This document shows positions 46,611 through 59,794 of a stretch of DNA of 64,000 bases, piece by piece. A program made the translations under genes and the position numbers. The notes below the pieces were generated by a model. That model saw nothing but the letters and a program-made list of their open reading frames with translations. It made no database searches and had not been told where the DNA came from. Source of the DNA: Dipteris shenzhenensis (Eukaryota > Polypodiophyta > Polypodiopsida > Gleicheniales); the NCBI GenBank assembly GCA_047967505.1, contig CM106539.1; one strand, written 5' to 3'. Within the stretch, counting starts at the first letter, position 1. Every line of letters begins with the position of its first letter.

Positions 46611-49600
46611 ATGTCTGAGAATCTGTCTACCATTGTCAGTGAGAAGCTTGACAAGAACAACTTCCAAGCATGGAAGTTCAGGATGACAAACTTCTTTATG
46701 GGAAAGGGAGTTTGGGATTACATCAGTGGTGAAACTGCAGAACCAGTTTTGGGTGCTGCTCCCACTCCTGCTGAATTGAAGGCCTTTAAAGAATGGCATG
46801 AAAAAGCCAGAAAATGCCTGTATTGGCTGTCCGTTAGCATTTCAGATTCTATGATTGTGCATATACAGGATCTAGAGACGCCTAAGGAGGCATGGGATAC
46901 ATTGGTGAAGCTGTATAGCACAAATACCAAAGCACGAAAGATGCAGCTAAAGCAGGAGTTGCACAATGTGCAAAGGAAAAATATGAATATAAATGAGTAT
47001 TCCTTGAAGGTGAAAGGCCTTGCAGATTCTCTTGCCTCCATTGGAGCACCTGTTGATGATGAGGACTTAGTGTCCGTGACCTTGAATGGTCTTGGGAAAG
47101 ATTATGCACAATTTCGGACATCCATTGGAGTCCGTAAAACATTTCCTGATTTTCAGGAACTTATTGCTCTCTTGCTGAGTGAAGAGCAAAGGAATGGTGG
47201 TTCAGCCACCTCAACTTCTCAAGAGACTGCTTTCTACTCGAATACAGGTAGAGGCAGGGGTAGAGGAAGAGGCCGTTCTGGTGGCCGTGCAGGAAATCAG
47301 AACCAACAGCAACAACAGGAAAACCAGTCCTATGGAGGAGGACGTGGTAGTTCTAGAGGCAGGGGGAGCCAAAGAGGCCGTGGTTCATGGCAAAGGAACC
47401 AGCAAGTAAATAGCAGCACAGAATGCTATTATTGTGGAAAGCCTGGACACAAGGAGAATACATGCTATAAAAAGCAGAATGACATCAAAAGTGGGAAGTT
47501 GCAGCAAAGCAACTATGCATCATCAAGTGGGCATGGTGACGACAGAAATGAGCACCTTTTTGTGATGCAGCATATGGTTAACTCCATGTCAGGAGATGCT
47601 GCAGCTTGCAATGATGTTTGGTATGTTGATTCAGGTGCCTCTAACCACATGACCAGTCATGGTGAGTGGTTTCATGATGTCAGAAATTTGGATAAGCCAG
47701 GTTATGTTGAAACAGGTGATGATACTGCACACCCAATTACGCAGGTTGGTAAAGTGCCATTGGCTATGCAGGATGGCAAAACAAAGTACTTGGCAGATGT
47801 ACTTCATGTTCCAAAAATCACTAAGAACCTGGTTTCAGTTGGCCAGATGGTTGAGCAAGGTCTGCAGGTTAGATTTAACCCTGATGGATGCTTCATTGAG
47901 GACTTGAAAAATAAGTGCCGCTTGGTTGCGAAAGGCAACAAAAATGGCAGAATGTTCACCTTGGATGTTGATATGCCTGAGGTGAAAGCTGCTATGTTTG
48001 CGCATGGGAGAGGTGTCATTGCAGATATTGAGATATGGCACAAGCGCATTGGGCACGTGAATATACAAAGGCTGAAATCTATGCAAACGAAAAACATTGT
48101 TGCAGGTTTGCCTAAATTCAGAGTTGAGGGAATGCAAAAGGTATGTGAAGCATGCCAAATGGGTAAGCAGGCCAGACATGCATTTCCCAAAAATGCTAAG
48201 GTGAGCAGAAGACCTTTGGAAGTGATCCATTCAGATGTTTGGACAACCAAAGCTGCTTCTATTGGTGGATGCCATTATTATGTGACGTTTATTGATGACT
48301 ACACTAGAAAGGTGTGGATTTATTTTATGAAGCACAAAAGTGAAGTGTTCAGCCATTTCAAGGCTTTTAAGGCCATGGTTGAAAAAGAGAAAGGTGTGCA
48401 TATTAAAGTGCTAAGATCTGATGGAGGGGGAGAGTACTTTTCAGAAGAATTTTGTGAATATCTGAAAGAACAGGGAATTCAAAGGAAGTACTCATGCAGG
48501 TCTACCCCTCAGCAGAATGGGGTTGCAGAAAGGAAGAACAGGCATATTGCAGAAGTAGGACGGGCGATCCTAAATGAGAAAAACATGCCTGATTATTTTT
48601 GGGCTGAAGCAGTAGCAACTGCTGTTTATATTATGAACAGAACCCCCACTGCAGCTGTCCATGGCATGACGCCTGAAGAAATGTATACAGGCCAAAAACC
48701 AGATATTTCTCACTTGAAGGTATTTGGTTGCATAGCGTATGTTCATGTTCCTGATGAGAAGAGAACCAAGCTGGATCCAAAGGCAGAAAAATGCATCTTT
48801 ATTGGATATGCTCAGCACCAGAAAGGGTATCGCTGTTATAACCCTTCCACTCGCAAAATGCAAGTGAGCAGAGATGTTGTTTTTGATGAAATGAGCAGCT
48901 GGTATGCACCAGCTGTTATGGTAGGAGATGCAGATGCAGGAAATGGGAATGCTGCAATAAATGCAGAGCAGCAATCTCAAGCCTTGAGTGGACCCAGAGA
49001 GTCCTCTACTAGTGGATCTAATGCATGGACAGGGAGATTGACATCTAGTGAATCGTCACATGGCAGTCCTGATATTGTTGTGCAGGTATCACATAAGGGA
49101 AAAGTAAAAGTGGACCATGCTCCAGTATTTGATGTGTCTGCTGGTAGCTCTCATGTTGATGGAGAGTCAAGCGGCTCTGAAATGAGCCTTGATGAGGAAC
49201 TTGGGATTCCTTCTGTTGTTACACCTGGTGCAAGGAAAAGCAAGCATGATTTAAAGACGCCTGCAACTGATCCAGTTGTACGAAGGTCCACTCGTATTAA
49301 GTATCCAGTTGACAGGCTGAGATATGATGGGTATACAGCACATCACTATGCTTATATGGTCAAGGTTCTAGAGGAGCAAGAGCCCACATGTTTTGAGGAT
49401 GCAGCAGGGCATAAAAATTGGGAAGCAGCTATGGATGAAGAGATGGCTGCCTTGGATGCAAACCACACTTGGGATTTGATGCCTTTGCCTCATGATAAGA
49501 AGGCTATTGGCTGCAAGTGGGTTTACAAAGTAAAGCACAATGCTGATGGGTCTGTTAGCAGGTACAAGGCAAGATTGGTTGCCAAAGGTTTTGCACAGAC

Positions 49601-50267
49601 ATATGGAATTGACTATGAGGAAACTTTCAGCCCAGTTGCAAGGATGGCAACCGTGAGAGCAGTAATTGCTATGGCTGCTGCAAAGGGATGGTCTTTGCAT
49701 CAGATGGATGTGAAAAATGCCTTCTTGCATGGTGACTTGCAGGAAGAGGTTTATATGATGCAGCCAGAAGGTTATGAGGATAAAGCACACCCCGATTTTG
49801 TATGCAGATTGCGCAAAGCCTTGTATGGCTTAAAACAGGCGCCGAGGGCATGGTCAGACAAGATAGGACAATATCTTGTCACTATTGGATTTCAGATTTC
49901 CAATTCAGATTTTTCACTTTATGTGAAAAGGACAAACAGAGGGATTGTGCTTATAGTCATCTATGTTGATGACTTGATTATTACAGGTGATAGTGATGCA
50001 GACATTAATGAAGTGAAGCTGCTGTTGAAGCAAAAATTTGAGATGAAGGATTTGGGAGAGCTGCGTTACTTCTTGGGCATTGAGGTTATTAGATCCCCGA
50101 GTGGGATATGGCTGTTGCAAAGGCAATACAGTTTGGACATGCTGTCCAAATATGGGATGACAGGCTGTAAGCCTATTTCTGTTCCATTGGAGCAGAATGT
50201 GAAGCTCAATGCAGAGACAGGTGAGCTTCTTGAAGATATTACTATGTACAGGCGCATAGTAGGTAGC
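46611..50267 (+). mobile_element. Copia gag-protease-integrase-RT, truncated by the inversion
   Basis: One uninterrupted frame. I prefer the ATG at 46611 (MSENLSTIVSEKL) over 46584. In order: a gag domain (~1-220); an Arg/Gly-rich region; a CCHC knuckle CYYCGKPGHKENTC (~275); protease WYVDSGASNHM (~340); integrase HHCC, then catalytic D (VIHSDVW), D (RSDGGGEY) and E (GVAERKNRH); and RT with QMDVKNAFLHGD, ALYGLKQAPRAWS and YVDDLIITGD. All catalytic residues seen are intact. After YRRIVGS at 50267 the sequence leaves the copia pattern and reads ~25 unrelated codons to a stop at 50345. The missing RNase H and 3' LTR are at 22502-23454. Intact coding and near-identical LTRs mark recent activity. 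Confidence 0.95.
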
Positions 50268-50268
50268 T
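50267..50268. other. Right inversion breakpoint
   Basis: Copia RT stops between YRRIVGS and the expected LIYM. The next bases (TATACAACAAAG...) belong to other sequence. Confidence 0.75.
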
Positions 50269-50270
50269 AT

Positions 50271-50870
50271 ACAACAAAGAAAAAGTCCAGGAGACCCTTG
50301 GGCCAACAAAAGGATCCTATGGGTGTTTTTAAGACCTTAATTTAAGATCAACTCTATATGTATTACTAGCCCTTCTCCATTGCAACTTGCTTGGCTTCTC
50401 TTTTGGAGTATCGACTTCACCCCCCCTTTTGACCTTCACCTCATCATCTCCCCTCCATTAAGGGGAGGTATGATAAATGGAGGTGACCTTTGAGAAACCA
50501 TGGAAAGTTATCATGATGATGGCTAACAAAAGTACTCATAACTCTCTAACCATATCTTGGATTAATGAAATGTAAAAAATATAATGTGATGTACTTTTTG
50601 TGTTGTCTCTGACTTTGTACTCAAAAATAAATTTGTCATCTTTCTAGGACCATTTCACTAGCAAAAGTTTTCATGGAGACGTGATGATGGTCATAACTCT
50701 CAAACTATAGCCCAGATTGATGAATGCTAAAAAGGACAAAATATGTATTTATAAAACTCTATCCAACCAAATGATCAATATAATTTTATTAAAAACTTTG
50801 GTCCTCCCAACATGAGAGAGAAGGGGGGAGGGAGGGAGGGAGAGAGAGGGAGGGAGGGAGAGAGAGGGAG
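50271..50870. other. Unidentified flank right of the breakpoint, ending in a GGGA/GA simple repeat
   Basis: I see no gene and no recognisable gypsy integrase C-terminus. Positions 50814-50873 are a GAGGGA simple repeat. Confidence 0.5.
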
Positions 50871-50875
50871 AGGAT

Positions 50876-51607
50876 TGTTAGATATCAATGCTCCACTCTC
50901 ATGTAACTATGCGGGAACCAGATAACTCTACTTATAAGCCCCCCATATGAGGAGGAGGCATTTGAGTAGCTCGGTTATCCAAGAGATTCTGATTTGGACA
51001 CTAGATGGGGGCCATGTGTGGCCTGATGGTTGGACAGCTTCAGATAGAGTTGGCACACCACCAACTAGGCTACATGCAAGTGCGGGAAGGCATCCCTTGA
51101 GTGACTGCACTGAGGGTAGATGGAGCATTTCCTAGGGAAGCCCACTCTTGAGTTGCAGGGCCCGTTTGGAGCCTCAGATGATCCCGGATGGCTCTAGGCC
51201 AAACAGTGTCTGTAGTTCGGTTGCTCTATTTTGCACACCGGTCCTATCGTATGGTCAATGGCCTATTTCGGGACCACCCCCAGTCGACTGTTTTGGGCGA
51301 ACTAGGTCGGTCACCCAATTGAGCCTTACCGACTACGACTGGTGACTATATAAGAGCAAGCCCGTGAAGCCCATTTCATCACTGGCTATAGCAATCTTGA
51401 TTCCTTAGCATCCCACCCTCCATCTTCTACTATTTCTAGCATGCCATCGAAGCTTCTTTCACAGGAGCGCATGGTTGGGAGGCAGCGCCATCTATTGTAT
51501 CAGTTCTACAGTAATAAAATTTTTTATTCTCCATACTATCTTGCTTTCTCTCTTGCATACAAGATCCTGTTATCTATTAGGCACAAACGTTGTATTATTT
51601 TCTTGCA
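50876..51607 (+). repeat. 5' LTR of complete older copia element
   Basis: 732 bp, TGTTAGATATCAATGC to TTCTTGCA, followed by the primer site TGGTATCAGAGCC at 51608. It is preceded by target duplication AGGAT (50871-50875). It matches 57736-58470 with many scattered differences, so it is older than the other LTR pairs here. Confidence 0.95.
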
Positions 51608-54350
51608 TGGTATCAGAGCCTGGACTCTAGCAAGAAGATTTGGTAGTGTGTTTTTTGTTTGCAAGTAAATTGTGAGAGATGGCCCAGCCCGCAAGACTGC
51701 AAATCCCACCGTTCGGCAAAAGCGGAAAGTTGGACGGCTCTGACTATCCACTCTAGAAGTTCAAGATGAAGACCATCCTAAGCGCATATGAGCTTTGAGA
51801 CACTGCTACTAGGGTGGATGTGAGGCCGGTTGCGAGATCGGATCCAGCCAATGCACGACAACAGATAGTACCAACTACGAATGAGATTTTTCACGTGGAC
51901 AAGAAGAAATGCAAATGCGTTGTGTTCTATTGTGTGCAGTGTTAGTGATTCTGTCATGACATTAATTCAACATGTCACCACAGCGGAGGAGGCATGGACG
52001 GTCTTGAAAAATAAGTACGAGACCACGAATCAGGCACGGATTCAGAATCTAGAGACTCAACTTGCGAACAAGAAGTTGTCTGAGTCTGAAGTGGCAGAGA
52101 AGTTCATCACCAGGGTGAAGAATCTGCGTGATCAGATGATTGCGAATGGCATCACCATCACCAGTGAGAATCTAGCATGAAGGTGCATACGGATTCTCCC
52201 ACCAAAGTACGATGGTCTTGTTATGGCACTGAATACACAGAACAAAAATCCACCCCTCAACTTTGAGGATTTCGGCGCCATAGTTCAGGAGGAGGAGATG
52301 CATCAAAAGATGAGGACTAGAGAAGATTCGGCTTTTTGGACCAAATCAAAGAAAGGTAATGGTAAGGACTCTGGTAACCCATCTTCTTTTGATGATAAAA
52401 AGAGAAAGAAGAAGATCAAGTGCTTCTATTGCAACAAGGTAGGGCACAAGCAGAATGAGTGTCGAAAGAAGATTGTAGATTATGAGAAGAACAGAGTAAA
52501 GAAAGAGTCCAGCAACAGCGCGCATGCAGTACCAGTAGAGCTGTTCATCGCAATTGAGGAGATTTGCATGGAGGCAATTCATGTACCTGCGGATGAACCG
52601 TGGATCATTGACAAAAGTGCATCGCGCCACATGACTAGTCGAAAGGATTGCTATACCTCTCTACAGCTGGTAGGGAATGACATCCTGGTAGCAGTCGACA
52701 ATGATGCAAAATGTCCGGCAAAAGGAAAAGGTACGATTTCTCTCAAGTTAGATGGAGTTGGCAAATAGTTGTCCGATGTTCTTTATGTGCCAGATATCAA
52801 GAGGAACTTGTTGTCCATTTCCGCGATCACGGGGATCGAGACCTCAAAGTTCAATTCGATAAGAATGGTGCATAGATTTTGGATCTTCAAGGGAAAGTCG
52901 TTGGTAAAGGTACATGGCACAACAACATTTACAAAATCTCACCTTTCAATGCTCGAGTGGATGTGAAGAGCACTAAGTTGTGGCATGAGAGGTTTGGTCA
53001 TCTAAACCTTAGTTCTTTGAAGGAGATGCATAAAAGTGGAATGATTGTAGACCTACCAGAAATTTCAGATCTGCCTGATGTATATGAAGCTTGCATGATG
53101 GGCAAGCAGCATCGGCATCCCTTTCCTAAAGAGGCGAGCAGGGCAAAGGCTCCTCTAGAGCTCATTCACACGGACCTCTATAGAAAGATGGAGACGGAAG
53201 CTTTGGGTGGTTCCTACTACTTCATGACATTGATCGATGACTACAGTAGAAGGATATGGATATACTTCTTGAAGACTAAACACGAGGCTTTTAGTACGTT
53301 CAAGGAATGGCATGTAATGGTCGAGAAAGAAACGGGGAGGAAGGTGAAGAAGTTGAGATCAGACAGAGGTGGAGAGTTCACATCAACTAAATTTGAAAGT
53401 TACTGCAAAAGTCACAGAATCAAGAGGCAGAAATTTCTGCCACATACATCACAGCAAAATGGAGTAGCAGAATGCAAGATGCGCATCATCTGCAAAATGG
53501 CCTGGAGTATGATGAAAGGGAAAGATTTGCCAAAGACTTTCTGGGCTGAAGCATGTAACACTGCAGTTTACATCCTGAATCGTAGCTACACAAAGGCTGT
53601 GAATGGGATGACTCCACTGCAAGCCTTTTCTGGTAAGAAACCTTCAGCTGCACATTTCAGAGTTTTGGATGTGATTGTTTTGTGCATGTCCCTGATGCTA
53701 CTAGGACCAAATGGGAACTGAAGAGCCAGAAGTGTATTTTCTTGGGCTACAGTGAAGAGACGAAGGGTTACCGTCTGTATAACCTTGTTACCAAGAAGGT
53801 AATTATAAGTCGCGATGTGGTTTTCTCAGAACAGTTGCATCAATTGGAGGAGGATGCTTCCTTTCCAGACAACCAGGACCATGATATCCATCCAATACCA
53901 CCACCAATAGCAGACCGAACTCCCCCAATGGTGCTTGGGAGGTTTCAAGACAAAGAAGATGAAGAAGAGCTTGCAGAACCACAATGGCAACGGCCATTCC
54001 CGAAGTGGGTAAAGCAACTCTTGGACGGCAGAGAACCTCCAGTCATTGAAGAGGAACCATCCGAACACCGCCGGTCCAAGAGATTAAATGAGCAAAGAAG
54101 GGCACAGGAACACTTGGTCAACTATGCTTTGATGACAGAAGTGATCTATGCTGATGAACCCATGTCTTGAAGAGGCACAGGGTGATGATAGGTGGATGGA
54201 GGCTATGCAGTCAGACCACACTTGGGACCTTGTGGATCGACCACCAAAACGGAAGGTAATCGGAATCAAGTGGGTGTACAAGACCAAGTACAAGTCTGAC
54301 GGCACATTGGATAAGTACAAGGCTCGGCTCATGGTAAAAGGATTTGCACA

Positions 54351-56403
54351 AGTACTGTTGGGATATCTCAAGGTGTATGCCTCAGGCACACCTTATGTTT
54401 CTATGTGTGAGTGCTAGAGGCACAGTTAGGTGCCCACAAGCACAGTTAGGTGGTGGAAAAGCCACATAGGATGATTGAGTGAATCTAGGAGCAGATTGAG
54501 GAGATGATTGTGGAGCTTTGAAGTCATCAGTGATGTCAGTGAGCATGTATGAGGTGCCTACTTAAGGACCTCACTCTTCTTCATTCTACAAGCAAGTAAT
54601 GCAAGTATTCTGAGTTTGTGTCCACTCTTTGCTTTCCTTTCAGCTTTCCAACATGGTATCAGAGCCATTTGATCCTCCTTGAGCCCATTTCTGCCACATC
54701 ATCATCATCTTCTTCTTCTTCTTCTTCACCATCTCTCCCTCTTCTCCCAAAATCTTGCTTGAGCTTGTTCTCCTTCAATCCTCAACCATTTCCCACGCCC
54801 TTTCTGCTGGAGATCCCTCTGGTTGGGGCAAACTTTGGGCTAGAAGGAATCGACGAAATTCGCGCGCTGCTTGTCGCCATTGCAGAAAAGTCGTCAAAAT
54901 CCTCTACTGCAAGTTCTCTGCACCTGCTCTGTCTTTTCCTAATTCCTTCCAGGGCAAGCTTCTCCATACCTAGAGCTACCTTGTGCTGAAATCTGAGTAG
55001 CAATGGCTGCATATTGAAGGAGAAAACATAGAAAAACCAGTCGACTTTGTTCATGAAGGTGAAGGCGACCTGACACATATTTTCGCCTCTTCTTCCCAGA
55101 GGATATACTGTGGTATATCAGCTTTCTTTTGCCTCAGAAAGCCCTCTTTCTTTTGCTTTGAAGAGTGTGATATGAGCCCTCCAAGTTCAGCTCTCTAGTT
55201 TTGACAGTTTTGACATACTTTTGAAAATGATGCTACATAAAATGCTACTCTAGCATTTCTGGTTTTTTGAAGCTTTCAATAACTTCAGTACAAGTGTGGC
55301 TTCAGTTTTGTTTTGAATTACTAGACCTGGTTTTGATTGGAAAGTATTTATTTCACCCACTTCTATGAAGCATGTAAGAAGAAGTATCATTGATTGAAAT
55401 TTGGTCACAAGACTTTGCTACATTAAATGCTTATATTTTGAAGCATTTCAGTTGTTATTCTAAGCCTTGTAAGAGAGAAGACACTGCCCAATACCTGGGT
55501 TAGACCCTCTCATGGCTTGCTTATGCAAAATATGTGAAAAGCCAAAAGATAAAGCAATGTCTTGTTATGCTACAAAGGATGAAAATGCCAATCTGACTTC
55601 CTTGTTGAAGATTGCCAAAACAATGGTTGCCAAAAAGGAAGCAACTTCAAAGACAGAAAATGCAAATCTACTTTCAGTTGATGAGCCTCCACAAGATGAG
55701 GCATCCTTTGAAGATTATGCATTTTAAATTATCTCTATGTATGCTCCAGATCTCTCTTTTTATGTCAAGGTACTCAGCCTGGATAGTCCTCCAAAATGAA
55801 TGAAATAAATTATTGTGTTTTGTGTGTTTTGTAAACACCTCTGGTCACCTTATGATGTAGGCCATGTGTATGTTTTGCTCCATGGTACCTCCTGCAGACT
55901 GTGTGTGCATGTACATGCAGGGGAGATAACCATTGGAAGGTCTTTTTGTATCCCTTTTGTTTACCTTACACCCAAGGGAACCCTTGCTAGCATGAGAACC
56001 TAGCCATAGATTTATCCTTGACCACCATGAGATGGCATGAGAAACTATGAGACTAGATGTATCCTTGACATAGCCTGAGGCATTTCCTTGAGGGGGGGTT
56101 TGTTGGGATATCTCAAGGTGTATGCCTCAGGCACACCTTATGTTTCTATGTGTGAGTGCTAGAGGCACAGTTAGGTGCCCACAAGCACAGTTAGGTGGTG
56201 GAAAAGCCACATAGGATGATTGAGTGAATCTAGGAGCAGATTGAGGAGATGATTGTGGAGCTTTGAAGTCATCAGTGATGTTAGTGAGCATGTATGAGGT
56301 GCCTACTTAAGGACCTCACTCTTCTTCATTCTACAAGCAAGTAATGCAAGTATTCTGAGTTTGTGTCCACTCTTTGCTTTCCTTTCAGCTTTCCAACAAG
56401 TAC
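54351..56403 (+). mobile_element. Complete nested non-autonomous LTR element
   Basis: LTRs of 298 bp at 54356-54653 and 56101-56398 (TGTTGGGATATC...TTTCCAACA) differ at one position seen (GATGTCAGT versus GATGTTAGT). The 5-bp target duplication AGTAC flanks both sides (54351-54355, 56399-56403). A TGGTATCAGAGCC primer site starts at 54654 and a polypurine tract (TTGAGGGGGGG) precedes 56101. The ~1.45-kb interior lacks gag-pol, so it must rely on another element's proteins. Removing it restores the reading of the surrounding RT. Confidence 0.95.
55512..55727 (+). CDS. Small reading frame in the nested LTR element
   Basis: 71 codons from ATG 55512 (MACLCKICEKPKDKAMSCYA) to 55727. Its start context (AGACCCTCTCATGGCT) is nearly the same as that of the gag start at 62534 in the related element downstream. 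It may be the remnant of gag joined to unrelated tail sequence. I recognise no domain in it. Confidence 0.35.
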   Translation: MACLCKICEKPKDKAMSCYATKDENANLTSLLKIAKTMVAKKEATSKTENANLLSVDEPPQDEASFEDYAF

Positions 56404-57735
56404 ATGGTTTTGATTATCAAGATACTTTTGCTCCCACAGCTTGACTAACCACAATTCGTAGTGTTTTGTCTTTAGCTGCCCAGGGAAGTTTGCCCGTGTT
56501 TAAGATGGATGTGAAATCCACCTTTTTGAATGGAGATCTCAAGGAGGAGGTATACGTGGAACAGCCACTAGGTTTTGAGATCCCCAGTTCAGACGGTAAA
56601 GTCTGCAAACTGAAGAAGGCACTTGAAGGGTTGAAATAGGCCCCACGAGCGTGGTACCAGCGAATTGATGCCTACTTTCTGCAAAATAGGTTCAGGAGGA
56701 GCCCATGCTATGCAGATTTGCATATCTTCAGAGAAGGAGGCAGGTGTATGATCGTGGTCCTTTATGTGGACGACTTTGTCATAATAGGAAACCATGAAGA
56801 GAAGATCTCGCAGACGAAGCATTTGCTAGGAAGAGAGCTTGAAATGACAGACCTCAGACCGATGCATTTCTATTTGGAGATTGCAGTTTGGCAGGAGCTG
56901 AAACAGATATTCATTTCATAGCTGAAGTATGCTGGAGAGATATTGAAGCCATTTGGCATGGCTCAGTGCAAGACAGTTGGTACCCCTATGGAGGGTGATG
57001 CGAAGCTCTCAAACGAGGATTCATCACCACTGGTGGATGAAGAGAAGTACAAAAGTCTTGTGGGCATCTTGATTTACCTGTGCAACACATGGCTGGACAT
57101 CAGTTTTGCGACTAGTGTACTAAGCAAGTTTTCCAATAAGCCCCAAGAGAACCATTGGAGGGCAGGGATGCGGGTGCTGAAATACATCAAAGGCACACTT
57201 GATTATGGCATCACCTATACCAAGGGCAACATCTTGACCAGATTCTGTGACTCAGATTGGGGAAGAGATGTGGACAACAGGAGATCAGTGACCGGGTTAC
57301 TATTTCTCACTTGGATCTAGAGTTGTGTCATGGGTCAGCAAGAAGCAACCCACAGTTGCTCTTTCTTCTACCGAGGCTGAGTACAAATGAGCATGTTTTT
57401 CTTCTTGTCAGGTAGTGTAGTTGAGGAGGATTTTAGGGGACATGGGTGTAGTGCAGAACAAGCCTATGCAGTTATCATGTGACAATCAGAGTTGCATGGT
57501 GATTGCAAAGAACCCTATGTTCCATGCTCACACAAAACACGTTGAGATTCAATATCACTTTGTACGCGAGCTCATCATGGATGGAGAGGTTGACTTCGTG
57601 TACTATTCGACTACAGAGAATGCTACGGACATCTTGATGAAGGCTCTTGGAAGAAACTTGCTGGAGAGGCATCTTCATCAACTTGGCATTGGGCCAAAAA
57701 AGTAAGTTCACTTGCGGGTGGACATTGAGGGGGGG

Positions 57736-58470
57736 TGTTAGATATCAATGCTCCACTCTCATGTAACTACATGGGAGCCAGATAACTCTACTTATAAGCC
57801 CCCCATATGAGGAGAAGGCATTTGTGCAGCTCGGTTATCCAGTAGGTCTTAGTTTGGACACTAGATGGGGGCCATGTGTGGCCTGATGGCTGGACAGCTT
57901 CAGATAGAGTTGGCACACCGCCAACTAGGCTACATGCAAGTGCGAGAAGGCATCCCTTGACTGACCGCATTGAGGGTAGATGGAGTATTTCTCGGGGCAT
58001 CCCACTCTCAGGTTACAAGGCCTGTTTGGAGCCTTAGATGATCCCGGATGGTGGGCTCTGGGCTGAACGATGACCTTACGTCAGTTGTTCTGTTTTGCAC
58101 ACCGGTTCTATCATATGGTTGGTGGCCTATTTCGGCTGAAGACCCCCAGTCGACCGTTTTGGGCAGACTGGGTCGATCACCCAATTGAGCCTAACTGACT
58201 ACAACTGGTGGCTATATAAGAGCAAGCCCATGAAGCCCATTTCATCACTGGCTATAGCAACCCTGATTCCTTAGCATCCACCCTCTGTCTTCTACTTTTC
58301 CAGCATGCCATCGAAGCTTCTTTCACAGGATCACACGGTTGGGAGGCAGTGCCATCTATTGTATCATCCTACAGTAATCAAATTTTTGATTCTCCATACT
58401 ATCTTGTTTTCTCTCTTGCGTACGAGATCCTGTTATCTATTGAGCACAGACGTTGTATTATTTTCTTACA
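57736..58470 (+). repeat. 3' LTR of complete older copia element
   Basis: 735 bp, preceded by polypurine TTGAGGGGGGG and followed by target duplication AGGAT (58471-58475) matching 50871-50875. The whole element therefore spans 50876-58470. Confidence 0.95.
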
Positions 58471-58475
58471 AGGAT

Positions 58476-59754
58476 TACCATGCCAAACATGAGTATATAC
58501 ATGATGCAGTGCACCAAAAGAGACTCTGCCTCTAGAGGAATAGGAAGAGGAAGTGGAAGAGGAAGAGGAAATACTACATTTTCTTATAAGAGTGGAGGCA
58601 AGAGGACTTGAACTAGCCAAGATGTTGAAGTCGAGAGATTTAGCGGGACACATGAAGAGCTTCTCCATGATATTGAGGGGGAAGACCAAAATCATGATGA
58701 GAAGGAGGAGAGCAAGCCTGAAGTATGTAGATGATAGTGAGATAGGTGGGGATCACATTGGTTTGGAGGCAAATGATGCCAACTTTGAGTTGGCAAAAGT
58801 GGGGGAGATATCATTAGCAAGTGGAGGGTTTTTAGTTCAAATTAATATACTTGAATACCCTTACACACACCAACCATTCGTTCAAGGGTTAGGTGGTATG
58901 TAGTAGTCCTTAAAGTGTGTGGGGACTCCATAGCCTAGGGTACATCTCTAATGTTAAATTGACCAATGTAGTGGTTAGATATTCATGTTGTCGAAAACAC
59001 TTTGACTGTGATATGTTTGCTTGTTTTTGAAGCAAGGATATGATCATGACTATAATATGCAGCCTTACATATTTGGTATATGTGTGAAGGAATGTACTTG
59101 TGGTATGACAAGAATAACACCATATTTGTAGTGTTTTGTGGTTTGTAATTTGGGTGCACATTATATGTTGGTATTGTATTTTTGGTGCTACATGGTTGGT
59201 AAGTATGTGTGTAGACCTTGGAGACAAACCTAGAGGGTATGGGGTGGAAGCATCAAAAGGGTACACAAACCATTTTTCTAGGAAACGGTATATCATGAAA
59301 GGTCATTGGAATCAAGCTCAGAACTTAATCTCGAAACTATAAGCTTGTGGGTTTGAACTCAGGAAAAAATCATACTTCTTAACATATTAGCAATCCATAA
59401 AATCTTTTAGTGTCCTTATATGAGCCAGGCTCTTTCACAAGGATTGATCCTAAAGAAGTAGCACTTTAATTTGGAAATTTCCGGTGTAGGTCTCATGTTC
59501 ATTCTAATTCCAATCAAACTAGGAATGCATTGCTATCACCTGTGAATGCTGCCTCATTGCCCTTAACTATCTATGTCATGGCCATTGGATACTGGATTTT
59601 ACATATACATTTTTTGTATTTTATTAGTGGCTCCACCCTTTTGGATCAGTTGTATGTGGGTCTTTTTCAGTCTCATAGTCTCTTGAAAACCTTAATAAAC
59701 TTTCGTTTTTTTCACTTTCTCAATTTAGCAGTGCAAATGAATAAATGCAATCCT

Positions 59755-59794
<40 letters not shown>

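Larger units (their letters stand above)
51679..57705 (+). mobile_element. Degenerate copia gag-pol, split by a nested LTR element
   Basis: Gag starts at ATG 51679 (MAQPARLQIPPFGK) and soon meets stops. Recognisable parts are: CCHC knuckle CFYCNKVGHKQNEC (~52418), a degenerate protease motif (WIIDKSASRHM, ~52600), integrase (LWHERFGH; the first Cys of EACMMGKQ's pair is Tyr; HTDLY; RSDRGGEF; GVAECKM), and RT up to KGFAQ at 54350. After the nested element (54356-56398), RT resumes at about 56400 with GFDYQDTF, KMDVKSTFLNGD and YVDDFVIIGN, then RNase H ([38 protein letters not shown]). Many stops and frameshifts make it inactive. Confidence 0.93.

Noticed and set aside
58553-58903. 116-codon plus-strand frame after the older copia element
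   Set aside because: Composition is mixed low complexity, and an alternative frame gives a Gly/Arg-rich gag-like piece. Neither is convincing as a gene.
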